From Nocardia asteroides (GTDB lineage: Bacteria > Actinomycetota > Actinomycetes > Mycobacteriales > Mycobacteriaceae): a stretch of DNA of 64,000 nt. The notes under the pieces were generated by a model. That model saw only the letters and a list, made by a program, of their open reading frames with translations. It did not search any database and was not told the DNA's origin. Location of the stretch: positions 3,906,001 to 3,970,000 of the forward strand of contig NZ_CP089214.1 of the NCBI RefSeq assembly GCF_021183625.1. The letters run 5' to 3'. This document shows, in pieces, positions 26,993 to 36,999 of this stretch. Positions within the stretch are counted from its first letter, which is position 1; each line of letters begins with the position of its first letter. The translations under genes and the position numbers were made by a program.

Positions 26993-27472
26993 GAGAACGA
27001 TCCTACGCGAAGATTCGCGTTCGCGGGTGCGTGGCAAGCACCACTTTCGGAGAATTTTCCGGCGTGCCGCGGGAGGTCGCGGAGCGGGTCTCCGGGAGGC
27101 TCCGGCTCGGTCCGAGTGGCGGGTGCCCGATGTTTGCCAAAAGGGCTGGCCCGCATTGGTATACCCGTCAACAACCGGACATACGCGACTGTGAATCGAC
27201 CGTGTTCCGGACGTCGGGGCAAGCAGCTGCGGCGGCGGTGAAATCCCGTCTTTCCGCGTGTCGCGGCGGGGCGGGGGGAGTGGTCGAGTAGTCGACTACG
27301 CGTGTCCGGGCGCGGGCGCCGCCGAAGGATGGGAACCGGCCGCGCCCCGCGGTAACCCCGAGCGTCGCGGGGTGCGGCCCTCCCGGTCGACTTCGATCGG
27401 CATCAGCGCAGGTAGCGCGGAAATTCTCCCGGAAAACCCGGACAATTCGATGGAATCTGTCGGACCCCGGGG

Positions 27473-27506
27473 TAATACTGGCGCCCGAATCGGTCCGCGG
27501 ACCGAT
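27473..27506 (+). promoter_or_regulatory. drrAB promoter with an 18-bp operator-like palindrome
   Basis: TAATAC at 27473-27478 fits a -10 element. ATCGGTCCGCGGACCGAT at 27489-27506 is a perfect 18-bp palindrome placed where transcription would start. This layout is typical of a TetR-family repressor site. No regulator gene lies next to the transporter in this window. Confidence 0.6.
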
Positions 27507-27587
27507 CAGTGACGTGGCGGCGCCGGTACGACGCGGCGCCGGATGACCGAATGTTCCGACTTCCGATCACGAAAACTCAGGAGAATC

Positions 27588-28631
27588 ATGCCCGACGCAA
27601 TCGTCGCCGAGGGGCTGGTCAAGCGATACGGCAAGGTGGTGGCGCTGGACGGACTCGATCTGTCGGTGCCCGAGGGCACGGTGACCGCGCTGCTCGGTCC
27701 CAACGGCGCGGGGAAGACCACCACGGTCCGGGTGCTCACCACCCTGCTCATCCCGGACGCGGGGAAGGCGACCGTCGCCGGCATCGACGTCCTCGGCAAT
27801 CCGCGCAAGCTGCGCTCGCGGATCGGCACCTCCGGCCAGTACGCGGCCGTCGACGAATACCTCACCGGCTTCGAGAATCTCGAGATGGTCGGCAGGCTCT
27901 ACCACCTCGGTACCAAGCGCGCCAAGGAGCGGGCCCGCGAACTGCTCGAGCGGTTCCGGCTCAGCGACGCGGGCGACCGCCCGGTGCGCACCTACTCCGG
28001 CGGTATGCGCCGCAGGCTCGACCTGGCGGGCGCGCTGGTGGCGAATCCGCCGGTGCTCTTCCTGGACGAGCCGACCACCGGGCTCGACCCGCGGGCCCGG
28101 TTCGATCTGTGGGACGTCATCGAGGAGCTGGTGGCGGGCGGCACCACCCTGCTGCTGACCACCCAGTACCTGGAGGAGGCGGATCGGCTCGCCGACTCCA
28201 TCGGGGTGATCGACCACGGCACCGTGATCGCGCAGGGCACCGCCGACGAGCTCAAGTCCATGGTCGGTGGCGACCGGATCGAGCTCACCGTCGACGACCA
28301 GTCGAAGGTCGCTGTCGCGCAACAGCTCCTGCGCGGCCTCGCGGACGGCGAGATCCAGGTGGAAACCGGGCTGCGCAAGCTCACCGTTCCGGTGAGCGAC
28401 GGCTCGGCGGCGCTGGTCACCGCGATCGGCAAGCTCGCCGAGAACGACGTGCGGCTGCGTGACATCGCGCTGCGCAGGCCGTCGCTGGACGATGTCTTCC
28501 TCACCCTCACCGGCCACGAGGCCGAGGAGCGGCCGTCCGCCGACGACGACGAAACCCCCTTCATCCCGGACGCCGCGGCGCCGGAGGACGCTGCCAAGCA
28601 GCTCGAAACGACGGAAGGACATACCCGATGA
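27588..28631 (+). CDS. DrrA-type ABC exporter ATP-binding protein
   Basis: The ATPase half of a daunorubicin-resistance-type exporter (347 aa). Walker A GPNGAGKTT near residue 38, signature RTYSGGMRRRLDLAGAL near 131-147, Walker B VLFLDEPTTGLDPRAR, and the H-loop replaced by Gln (LLLTTQYLEEADRLAD), which is characteristic of DrrA-like proteins. The C-terminal extension includes LRDIALRRPSLDDVFLTLTG, also a DrrA trait. ATG 27588 follows CAGGAGAA. The stop overlaps the permease start. Confidence 0.93.
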   Translation: MPDAIVAEGLVKRYGKVVALDGLDLSVPEGTVTALLGPNGAGKTTTVRVLTTLLIPDAGKATVAGIDVLGNPRKLRSRIGTSGQYAAVDEYLTGFENLEMVGRLYHLGTKRAKERARELLERFRLSDAGDRPVRTYSGGMRRRLDLAGALVANPPVLFLDEPTTGLDPRARFDLWDVIEELVAGGTTLLLTTQYLEEADRLADSIGVIDHGTVIAQGTADELKSMVGGDRIELTVDDQSKVAVAQQLLRGLADGEIQVETGLRKLTVPVSDGSAALVTAIGKLAENDVRLRDIALRRPSLDDVFLTLTGHEAEERPSADDDETPFIPDAAAPEDAAKQLETTEGHTR

Positions 28632-29485
28632 CCGCCACGAGCACGCCGGTGGAGTTGCCCGGCGACCCCGGGCCGGTGGAGCGGATGCGGATCGTGGTGA
28701 TCGACAGCATCACCGTGACCAAGCGCAATGTCATCAAGATCAAGCGCGTGCCGGACGTGCTGGTCTTCGCGACGCTGTCGCCGATCATGTTCGTGCTGCT
28801 CTTCGCCTACGTCTTCGGCACCGCGATCCAGGTGCCCGGGCTGGAGGGCGGGTACCGCGAGTTCCTGATCGCGGGCATCTTCGTGCAGACGGTGGTCTTC
28901 GGCTCCACCTTCACCGGCGCCGGGCTGGCCGAGGACATGCAGAAGGGCATCATCGACCGCTTCCGGTCGCTGCCGATGGCGCCGGTCGCGGTGCTGGTCG
29001 GGCGGACCGTGAGCGACGTGGTGATCAATGTGGTGAGCCTGGTGGTCATGTCGCTGACCGGCCTCGTGGTCGGCTGGCGGATCCGCGGCTCGCTGCTGGA
29101 CGCGGTGCTCGCCTACGTGCTGCTGCTGCTCTTCGCCTACGCGCTGTCCTGGATGATGGCGACGGTCGGGCTGCTGGTGCGCACCCCCGAGGTGTTCAAC
29201 AACGCCAGCTTCATGGTGATCTTCCCGCTCACCTTCCTGGCCAACACCTTCGTGCCGATCGACGACCTGCCGGTGGTGCTGAAGGTGTTCGCGGAGTGGA
29301 ACCCGGTCTCGGCGCTGGCGCAGGCGAGCCGCGAGCTGTTCGGCAACACCAGCCCGGTGGCGACGCCGTCGCAGGCGTGGTCGATGCAGCATCCGGTGGC
29401 GACGACGCTGATCTGGGTCGTCGTGATCCTGGCGATCTTCATTCCGCTGTCGCTGCGGCAGTACCAGCGCACCGTCAGCCGGTAG
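28628..29485 (+). CDS. DrrB-type ABC exporter permease
   Basis: A 285-aa ABC-2 family permease with six predicted membrane segments. Family features include KRNVIKIKRVPDVLVFATLSPIMF at the N-terminus, EDMQKGIIDRFRSLPMAPVAVL in the cytoplasmic loop, and FPLTFLANTFVPIDDLPVVL toward the end. The start overlaps the ATPase stop by four bases (ATGA). Together they probably export a lipid, drug or secondary metabolite; the substrate cannot be read from the sequence. Confidence 0.92.
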   Translation: MTATSTPVELPGDPGPVERMRIVVIDSITVTKRNVIKIKRVPDVLVFATLSPIMFVLLFAYVFGTAIQVPGLEGGYREFLIAGIFVQTVVFGSTFTGAGLAEDMQKGIIDRFRSLPMAPVAVLVGRTVSDVVINVVSLVVMSLTGLVVGWRIRGSLLDAVLAYVLLLLFAYALSWMMATVGLLVRTPEVFNNASFMVIFPLTFLANTFVPIDDLPVVLKVFAEWNPVSALAQASRELFGNTSPVATPSQAWSMQHPVATTLIWVVVILAIFIPLSLRQYQRTVSR

Positions 29486-29528
29486 GGGACCGCGGTCCGG
29501 GCGCGCGGCTCGCCGGCCGCGCGCTCGG

Positions 29529-29720
29529 TCAGGCGGTGGTGCCGGGTTCCGGCTCGCCGCCGACCGCGCTGCGCGAATAGCCGATGCGCGGCGGCGCCGG
29601 GGCGGGGGCCGGCGGCTGCGGGCGGCGGCTGCGGGCCACCGCCGCGGCGGCGCCTGCGGCGGTGACGGCGGCCGCGGCGATCAGGCGGTTGCGCAAACGG
29701 GAGCGGGAAGCCGAGCTCAT
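29529..29720 (-). CDS. Small hypothetical membrane-anchored protein
   Basis: A 63-aa frame starting MSSASRSRLRNRLIAAAAVT: a basic N-terminus, one Ala-rich hydrophobic segment (about residues 12-27), then a Pro/Arg-rich tail. No family is recognised. The frame extends upstream to 29867, but ATG 29720 gives the sensible membrane-protein N-terminus. It may not be real. Confidence 0.4.
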   Translation of the reverse strand: MSSASRSRLRNRLIAAAAVTAAGAAAAVARSRRPQPPAPAPAPPRIGYSRSAVGGEPEPGTTA

Positions 29721-29857
29721 GGCACCACTGTGGCACACCGCGAAGCAGATCGCCGAATCCGGCAGGGTCTCGAATACGGCTGCGACCTGCGCGATCGGCG
29801 GGAGATGGCAGGATGGCCGGTGGTACCGCCGCGCGGCGGGAACGGAGCGAGGAGACG

Positions 29858-30724
29858 ATGCAACCACAACCGCCCGCCCCCGTCTGCGTCCGGCACCCGG
29901 ACCGCGCGACCGGCCTCGCCTGCACCCGGTGTCACCGCCCCGCCTGCGCGGACTGCCTGCGCCCCGCGGCGGTCGGGCAGCACTGCGTCGACTGCCTGCA
30001 GCAGGATCGGCGCTCGACGCCGCAGGTGCGCACGGTGGCGGGCGCGCAGGCGGGCAGCGCGCCGCGCCCGCTGGTCACCTACGCGCTGATCGCGCTCAAC
30101 CTGCTGGTCTTCGGCATCACCGCCGCCCAGGCGAGCAGCGTGGTGGACAACCAGCGCTCCCGGATCTTCCTGGATTGGGTGCTCTACCCGCCCGCCGTCG
30201 CGGACGGCGAGTGGTGGCGGGTGCTCGGCTCCGGCTTCCTGCACTACGGCCCGCTGCACCTGCTGGTCAACATGTTCGCGCTGTACGTGGTCGGCCGGGA
30301 CTGCGAGCTGGTGCTCGGGCGGGTGCGGTACCTGCTGGTGTACCTGGTCGCGCTGCTCGGCGGCTCGGCCGGCGTCATGCTCTTCTCCCAGGACAGCCTG
30401 ACGGCGGGCGCCTCCGGGGCCGTGTACGGCCTCTTCGGCGCGGTCACCGTGGTACTGATCCGGCTGCGGCAGAGCCCGAATCAGATGCTCATCGTGATCG
30501 GCATCAACGTGATCATCAGCCTCTCGCTCCCCGGCATCTCGCTCTGGGGGCACCTGGGCGGGCTGACCGCGGGCACGCTGGCCACGCTCGGCGTGCTCTT
30601 CCTGCCGCAGTGGGCCGGCGCGAAATCGCCGGAGGCGGCGCGCACCATCGGCTGGGTGAGCCTGGCCGCGGTCGGGCTCGGTGCGCTCGCGGTGATCGGC
30701 GTCGCCGGGATGAGCCTGGTCTGA
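29858..30724 (+). CDS. Rhomboid-family intramembrane serine protease
   Basis: A 288-aa protein with an N-terminal B-box-like zinc finger (C-x2-H, C-x2-C, C-x2-C and C-x2-C pairs between residues about 9 and 46) and six membrane segments. The catalytic dyad is Ser186 in GASGAVYGLFG and His232 in WGHLGG. WRVLGSGFLHYGPLHLLVNMFAL is the conserved second-segment motif. Rhomboids cleave membrane proteins inside the bilayer; the substrate is unknown. ATG 29858 follows GAGGAG. Its stop directly abuts the stop of the convergent PH-domain gene. Confidence 0.93.
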   Translation: MQPQPPAPVCVRHPDRATGLACTRCHRPACADCLRPAAVGQHCVDCLQQDRRSTPQVRTVAGAQAGSAPRPLVTYALIALNLLVFGITAAQASSVVDNQRSRIFLDWVLYPPAVADGEWWRVLGSGFLHYGPLHLLVNMFALYVVGRDCELVLGRVRYLLVYLVALLGGSAGVMLFSQDSLTAGASGAVYGLFGAVTVVLIRLRQSPNQMLIVIGINVIISLSLPGISLWGHLGGLTAGTLATLGVLFLPQWAGAKSPEAARTIGWVSLAAVGLGALAVIGVAGMSLV

Positions 30725-31183
30725 TCAGCCCCGGTGCACCAGGTTGTGCCGGAGCATGGCCTCGAACAGCTCCTCGGGGTTCGTGCCGAGATCCCAGCGG
30801 CCGAAGATGAGCAGGCGGTCGTCGTCGTGCTCCGGCCGCTCGACGTCGAGCTCCAGCATCGGCGTCTTGCGGCCGAGCCTGCGGTAGTGCGTGATCCGCG
30901 CGCGCAGGATCTGCGGGCGGGTGTAGCTCACCGCCCCGGTGAGCCCGCGCACCACCAGCCGCGGCTCCGCGCCGGGCACGATGGTGACCCGGGGGCGCTG
31001 GCGCAGGCCGAGCCCGGCCAGGCCGAGCAGCCCGAGCGCGGCCACCCCCACCAGGACCATGCTCGGGGCATCGGCGGCGAAGACCGCGGCGATGCCGAGC
31101 GCGACCCCGCCCGCGGCCACGGCGGCCAGGGCGGGTGCGGGGGTGGTCCAGGTGGTGCGATCGTCGGTGTCACCGGCGTTCAC
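30725..31183 (-). CDS. PH-domain membrane protein
   Basis: A 152-aa protein with two closely spaced N-terminal membrane segments (about residues 18-60) and a C-terminal bacterial PH-like domain (PRLVVRGLTGAVSYTRPQILRARITHYRRLG, then LIFGRWDLGTNPEELFEAML). It corresponds to the small membrane protein encoded beside crgA in mycobacteria. The function is unknown. A cluster of DnaA-box-like sites sits just upstream. Confidence 0.85.
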   Translation of the reverse strand: MNAGDTDDRTTWTTPAPALAAVAAGGVALGIAAVFAADAPSMVLVGVAALGLLGLAGLGLRQRPRVTIVPGAEPRLVVRGLTGAVSYTRPQILRARITHYRRLGRKTPMLELDVERPEHDDDRLLIFGRWDLGTNPEELFEAMLRHNLVHRG

Positions 31184-31196
31184 GGGTGTTCTCCCC

Positions 31197-31231
31197 AGGT
31201 TGTCCTCGAGTTGTCCACAGAGTCATCCACA
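31197..31231. promoter_or_regulatory. DnaA-box cluster between crgA and the PH-domain gene
   Basis: TTGTCCACA at 31211-31219 is a perfect actinobacterial DnaA box, and TCATCCACA at 31223-31231 is the same variant as at 7019 in oriC. They are preceded by CAGGTTGTCCTCGAG (31197-31211), which also occurs at 6982-6996 in oriC. The cluster is in the promoter region of the PH-domain gene. Confidence 0.75.
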
Positions 31232-31274
31232 GGTGTGCATGAAACACACCGGTGTGATTCGGGTGCGGACCAGG

Positions 31275-31541
31275 TCAGCGCCACCGCATGGTCATGATCA
31301 GCCCGACCACCATGAGCCCGAAGCCGATCAGGAAGTTCCAGGCGTTGAGATCGGCCATCCACTGGATCTGCTCGGCCGCCAGGTAGTAGACGAGCAGCCA
31401 GACCAGCCCGGCCAGCATGAAGCCGAGCATGATGGCGACGTACCAGACCGGCGACGGGCCGACCGCCTTCACCTTCACGGGGGTGCGGCTGGCCGGGTTG
31501 ATGGTGTAATCGGTCTTCTTGCGGACCTTCGACTTCGGCAT
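31275..31541 (-). CDS. crgA: Cell-division protein CrgA
   Basis: CrgA is a small divisome membrane protein that interacts with FtsZ, FtsQ and PBPs. The 88-aa product has the typical basic N-terminus PKSKVRKKTDYT and the two-helix hairpin with VWYVAIMLGFMLAGLVWLLVYYL and NFLIGFGLMVVGLIMTMRWR. It lies in the same place as in M. tuberculosis, between the PH-domain gene and trpG. Confidence 0.96.
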   Translation of the reverse strand: MPKSKVRKKTDYTINPASRTPVKVKAVGPSPVWYVAIMLGFMLAGLVWLLVYYLAAEQIQWMADLNAWNFLIGFGLMVVGLIMTMRWR

Positions 31542-31661
31542 GGTGTCCTCGCGTTCGGCGTCCGGGCGGGGTACCGGCCGCCCGCGTGGTCTCGGGTTCC
31601 AGGCTAGCCCACCAGGTCACGGCCCCGAATACCGGTTTGCGCGGGCCAGTACCCTCGTGTC

Positions 31662-32306
31662 ATGCGCGTTCTGGTCGTCGACAACTACGACAGCTTCGTC
31701 TTCAACCTGGTCCAGTACCTGGGCCAGCTCGGGGTCGAGGCCGTGGTGTGGCGCAACGACGACCCGGAATTGGCCGATCCGGCCGGAATCGCGACCGAGT
31801 ACGACGGGGTGCTGATCAGCCCCGGCCCCGGCACCCCGGACCGCGCGGGCGTCAGCATGGAGCTGGTCCGGGCCTGCGCCGACGCCGCGACCCCGCTGCT
31901 CGGCGTCTGCCTCGGCCACCAGGCGATCGGCGCGGTCTTCGGCGGCACCGTCACCCGCGCCCCCGAGCTGCTGCACGGCAAGACGAGCGAGGTGTACCAC
32001 CTCGGCGCCGGCGTGCTGGCCGGGCTGCCCGACCCCTTCACCGCCACCCGCTACCACTCGCTGACCGTGCTGGAGGAGACGCTGCCGCCGGAGATCGAGG
32101 TGCTCGGCCGCACCGAGAGCGGGATCGTGATGGCGCTGCGGCACCGCACGCTGCCGATCCACGGCGTGCAGTTCCACCCGGAGTCGGTGCTCACCCGCGG
32201 CGGTCACCGGATGCTCGCGAACTGGCTGGAGGTATGCGGACAGCGCCCCCCCGAGGGGCTGGTCGCGACGCTGGAAGCGGAGGTCGCCGCGCTGGTGCCG
32301 CAGTGA
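31662..32306 (+). CDS. trpG: Glutamine amidotransferase, anthranilate/aminodeoxychorismate synthase component II
   Basis: This subunit releases ammonia from glutamine for anthranilate or aminodeoxychorismate synthesis. It has the class I triad Cys83 (GVCLGHQ), His172 and Glu174 (QFHPES), and the N-terminal motif LVVDNYDSFVFNLVQYLG. The 214-aa length is usual. In mycobacteria the gene at this place is called trpG or pabA; sequence alone does not tell which synthase it serves. Its stop overlaps the next start (GTGA at 32303-32306). Confidence 0.93.
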   Translation: MRVLVVDNYDSFVFNLVQYLGQLGVEAVVWRNDDPELADPAGIATEYDGVLISPGPGTPDRAGVSMELVRACADAATPLLGVCLGHQAIGAVFGGTVTRAPELLHGKTSEVYHLGAGVLAGLPDPFTATRYHSLTVLEETLPPEIEVLGRTESGIVMALRHRTLPIHGVQFHPESVLTRGGHRMLANWLEVCGQRPPEGLVATLEAEVAALVPQ

Positions 32307-33082
32307 GCGCGGGCCCAGGTGCGGCGCCGGCGCGCACCCCCGACCCGGCCGGGCCGTCGGACGGCGAGCAGGGCTCGGCGCGGCAGCCGCAGCACGGGCA
32401 CACCCGGCCGCACGTACTGTTGTCCGTCGCGGTGAGCGTGGACGGCTATATCGATGACGCGAGCCCGCAGCGGCTGCTGCTCTCGAACGCCGCGGATTTC
32501 GACCGGGTCGACCAGGTGCGGGCCGAGTCCGACGCCGTTCTGATCGGCGCCGAGACGCTGCGCCGGGACAACCCCCGGCTCCTGGTGAACAGCGCCGAGC
32601 GGCGTGCCGCTCGGGCGGCGGCGGGCAAACCGGAGTACCCGCTCAAGATCACGGTGACCGCGCTGGGAAACCTCGATGCCGGGCTGCGGTTCTGGCACCA
32701 CGGCGGCGCCAAGCTCGTCTACACCACCGACGCGGGCCGGACCAGGCTCGGCGACCGGCTGACCGGGCTGGCCGAGGTGCGCAGCCTCGGCCCTGAGCTC
32801 GACCTGTCCGTCCTGCTCGACGATCTCGGCGCGCGCGGGATCGGACGGCTCATGGTCGAGGGCGGCACCCGGATGCACACCGCCTTCCTCGCCGCCGGGC
32901 TCGCCGACGAACTGCACGTCGCGGTGGCGCCGATCCTGGTCGGCGACGCGGCGGCCCCGCGCTTCGTCGGGCAGGCCGCCTTCCCCGGCGGCCCCGCGCA
33001 CCGCATGCGGCTGGCGGGGGTGGCAGCCGTCGGCGACGTGGCCGTACTGCGCTACCTGCCGCGCGGCCGGGAGGAGAGCTGA
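32303..33082 (+). CDS. RibD C-terminal-type pyrimidine reductase
   Basis: A 259-aa protein of the RibD reductase / dihydrofolate-reductase-like family. After a Pro/Gly-rich N-terminus come LLSVAVSVDGYIDD, ESDAVLIGAETLRRDNPRLLV and the NADPH-site motif LMVEGGTRMHTAFLAAGLADELHV. In riboflavin synthesis this domain reduces the ribosyl group of the pyrimidine intermediate. GTG 32303 overlaps the trpG stop. The deaminase half follows as a separate gene. Confidence 0.85.
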   Translation: MSAGPGAAPARTPDPAGPSDGEQGSARQPQHGHTRPHVLLSVAVSVDGYIDDASPQRLLLSNAADFDRVDQVRAESDAVLIGAETLRRDNPRLLVNSAERRAARAAAGKPEYPLKITVTALGNLDAGLRFWHHGGAKLVYTTDAGRTRLGDRLTGLAEVRSLGPELDLSVLLDDLGARGIGRLMVEGGTRMHTAFLAAGLADELHVAVAPILVGDAAAPRFVGQAAFPGGPAHRMRLAGVAAVGDVAVLRYLPRGREES

Positions 33083-33537
33083 TGCCCGCGGACGACGACC
33101 ACCGGTTCCTGGAACGCGCCATCGCCCTCGCCCGGCTGAGCCCGCCGAGCGCGACCGCCTTCTCGGTGGGCGCGGTGCTGGTGGCGGACGGAATCGAGCT
33201 CGCGACCGGCTACTCGCGCGAACTGCACGAGAAGAACCACGCCGAGGAGGCGGCGCTGGCGAAGCTGGCCGCCGACGATCCGCGGCTGCGCCTGGCCACG
33301 CTCTACAGCACGCTGGAGCCCTGCTCGCAGCGCGCGACGGCGAGCAGGCGGCCGTGCACCCGGCGGGTGCTCGACGCGGGGATCCCGCGCGTGGTGATCG
33401 CCTGGCGCGAGCCGGCCACCTTCGTGGCCGACTGCGTCGGCGTCGAACTGCTGCGGCAGCACGGCGTCGAGGTGGTCGAGCTGCCCGAGCTGGCCGAGGC
33501 GGCGCGCGCGGTGAACCGCCACCTCGACCTCTCCTGA
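33082..33537 (+). CDS. RibD N-terminal-type deaminase (zinc CDA fold)
   Basis: A 151-aa zinc deaminase. The zinc ligands and catalytic Glu are His53 and Glu55 (NHAEEAAL), Cys81 (LEPCSQR) and Cys92 (RRPCTRRVL). The flanking text resembles the RibD deaminase domain, with a slightly longer Cys-Cys spacing (11 rather than 9). The ATG overlaps the reductase stop by one base, so the two halves are co-translated. Riboflavin biosynthesis is the natural guess, but another pyrimidine pathway is possible. Confidence 0.85.
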   Translation: MPADDDHRFLERAIALARLSPPSATAFSVGAVLVADGIELATGYSRELHEKNHAEEAALAKLAADDPRLRLATLYSTLEPCSQRATASRRPCTRRVLDAGIPRVVIAWREPATFVADCVGVELLRQHGVEVVELPELAEAARAVNRHLDLS

Positions 33538-33541
33538 GCGA

Positions 33542-35445
33542 TCAGGGCGGCCCGAGCACCCCGACGGTGAGCGAGACGGTGCCGTTCTTCGCCATCGACG
33601 AGCCCGCGCTCGGCTGCTGGCCGATCACCTTGCCGACCGCGAGGGTGTCGAAGGTGCCCTGGGTGGTCTGGTCGATCTGCCCGGCCCCGCCGGACCAGCC
33701 CTCGGCGCGCAGCCGGTCGACCGCCTGCGCCACCGTCAGCCCGACCAGCGACGGCATCCTGACCTGCTCACCGCTCGACACCTGCACGGTGACGGTCGAG
33801 CCCTTCTCCGCGCTGGTGCCGCCGGACGGCGTGGTCGCGACCACCTCGCCCTTCGGCTTGCTGGACTGGACCTCCTGGATCACGATCTCGAAGCCGGCGC
33901 TGTCCACCAGGTTCGGCTGCGCGACGTTGATGTCCTGACCCACCACGTTCGGCACCCGCACCTGCTCCGGGCCGGTGCCGATGGTCAGCAGGATCGCGCC
34001 GTCCACGTCGATCCTCGACCCGGCCGACGGCTCCTGCGCGATCACCTTGTCGCGCTCGGCGTCGCCGGATGGCTGCCTGCGGACGTTCGGGTCCAGCCGC
34101 AGCCCCTTGGAGTTCAGCTCCTGCTCGGCCTGCTGCTGGGTGAGGCCGTCCAGCCGCGGCACCTGCACCTGCTGCGGGCCGGTGGAGACCTGCACGGTGA
34201 TGGTGCTTCCCTCGTCCGCCCGCGAGCCGCCGAGCGGCTGGGTGGCGATCACGTTGCCCGCCGCCACCCGCGCGTCCGGCTTCTCCTGGACGGCGACGCT
34301 GAACCCGAGCTGCTGCAGCGAGGTCTGCGCCTGCGCGGCCGGCTTGCCGGAGAGGTCGGGAACGGCCCGCTGGTCCGGCTTGCTTCCCGGGCCGAGGAAC
34401 ACCCAGAACAGCCCGAAGGCCACCAGCACCGCGGCCGCGACGCCGAGCGCCAGGTACGCCGAGCGGCGGCGCTCGTGCTGCTCGGGCTGCTCGTCGTCGT
34501 CCGGATCCGCGCGCCGCTCCACCGTGCGGTAGCTGCGCGGGGCATGCTCCTCGGAGTCGATGATGCCGGTGCGATCCTCGTCGGTCATCACCATCGGGGC
34601 GCTCGGCTTCTGCCCGCCGAGCACCCGGATCAGATCGGCGCGCATATCGGCGGCGCTCTGGTACCGGTTCGCCGGGTTCTTGCTCATCGCCTTGAGCACG
34701 ACCGAGTCCAGCTCGCGCGGCACGCCCGAGTGCACGTGCGACGGCAGCCGGGGATCCTCCCTGACGTGCTGGTAGGCGACCGCGATCGGCGAGTCGCCGG
34801 TGAAGGGCGGCTCGGCGGTGAGGATCTCGAAGAGGACGCAGCCGACCGAGTAGACGTCCGAGCGGGCGTCGACGGTCTCGCCGCGGGCCTGCTCGGGGGA
34901 GAGGTACTGGGCGGTGCCGATCACCGCGGCGGTCTGCGTCATGGGGTTGGCGCTGTCCGCGATGGCGCGGGCGATGCCGAAGTCCATGACCTTCACCGCG
35001 CCGGCGCGGTTGATCATGATGTTGGCCGGCTTCATGTCGCGGTGCACGATGCCGGCGTTGTGGCTGAAGTCGAGCGCGGCGCAGACGTCGGCGATGACCT
35101 CCATCGCGCGCCGCGGCGGCAGCGGGCCCTTGCCGCGCACGAGGTCGCGCAGGGTGTCGCCGTCGACGTACTCCATCACGATGTAGGGCAGCGGGCCGCC
35201 GTCGATCTCGGTCTCGCCGGTGTCGTAGACCGCGACGATGGCGGGGTGATTCAGCGCGGCGGCGTTCTGCGCCTCGCGCTTGAAGCGCAGGTAGAAGGTG
35301 GGATCGCGGGCCAGGTCGGCGCGCAGCACCTTGATCGCCACATCCCGGCTGAGCCGGACGTCGCGGGCCTTGTGCACCTCGGACATCCCGCCGAACCCGA
35401 TGATCTCGCCCAGATCGTACCGGGAGCCGAGATTCTTCGGCGTCG

Positions 35446-35449
<4 letters not shown>
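33542..35449 (-). CDS. pknB: Ser/Thr protein kinase PknB with PASTA repeats
   Basis: PknB senses cell-wall fragments and controls growth and division. The 635-aa protein has the kinase domain with Lys40, catalytic Asp138 (HRDMKPAN), DFG Asp156 and activation-loop Thr171 and Thr173, the same numbering as M. tuberculosis PknB. A membrane segment near 335-355 is followed by four extracellular PASTA repeats to the C-terminus. ATG 35449 overlaps the pknA stop by four bases; an upstream GTG/ATG at 35464 is less likely. Confidence 0.97.
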
Positions 35450-36963
<1,514 letters not shown>

Positions 36964-36999
36964 TGGGGCCCCCGTACATTCACTCGCACGTCCATCTGT

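Larger units (their letters stand above)
26845..27587. other. Intergenic stretch before the ABC transporter
   Basis: About 740 bp without a convincing gene. The left end carries four stem-loops; the right end carries a candidate promoter and an 18-bp palindrome, described separately. GTAGTCGACTAC at 27288-27299 is a further perfect 12-bp palindrome. CAGGAGAA just before 27588 is the ribosome-binding site. Confidence 0.6.

Noticed and set aside
26945..27512. Plus-strand frames of about 80-115 codons between the acyl-CoA dehydrogenase and drrA.
   Set aside because: They run through stem-loops and the promoter palindrome and have no family features.
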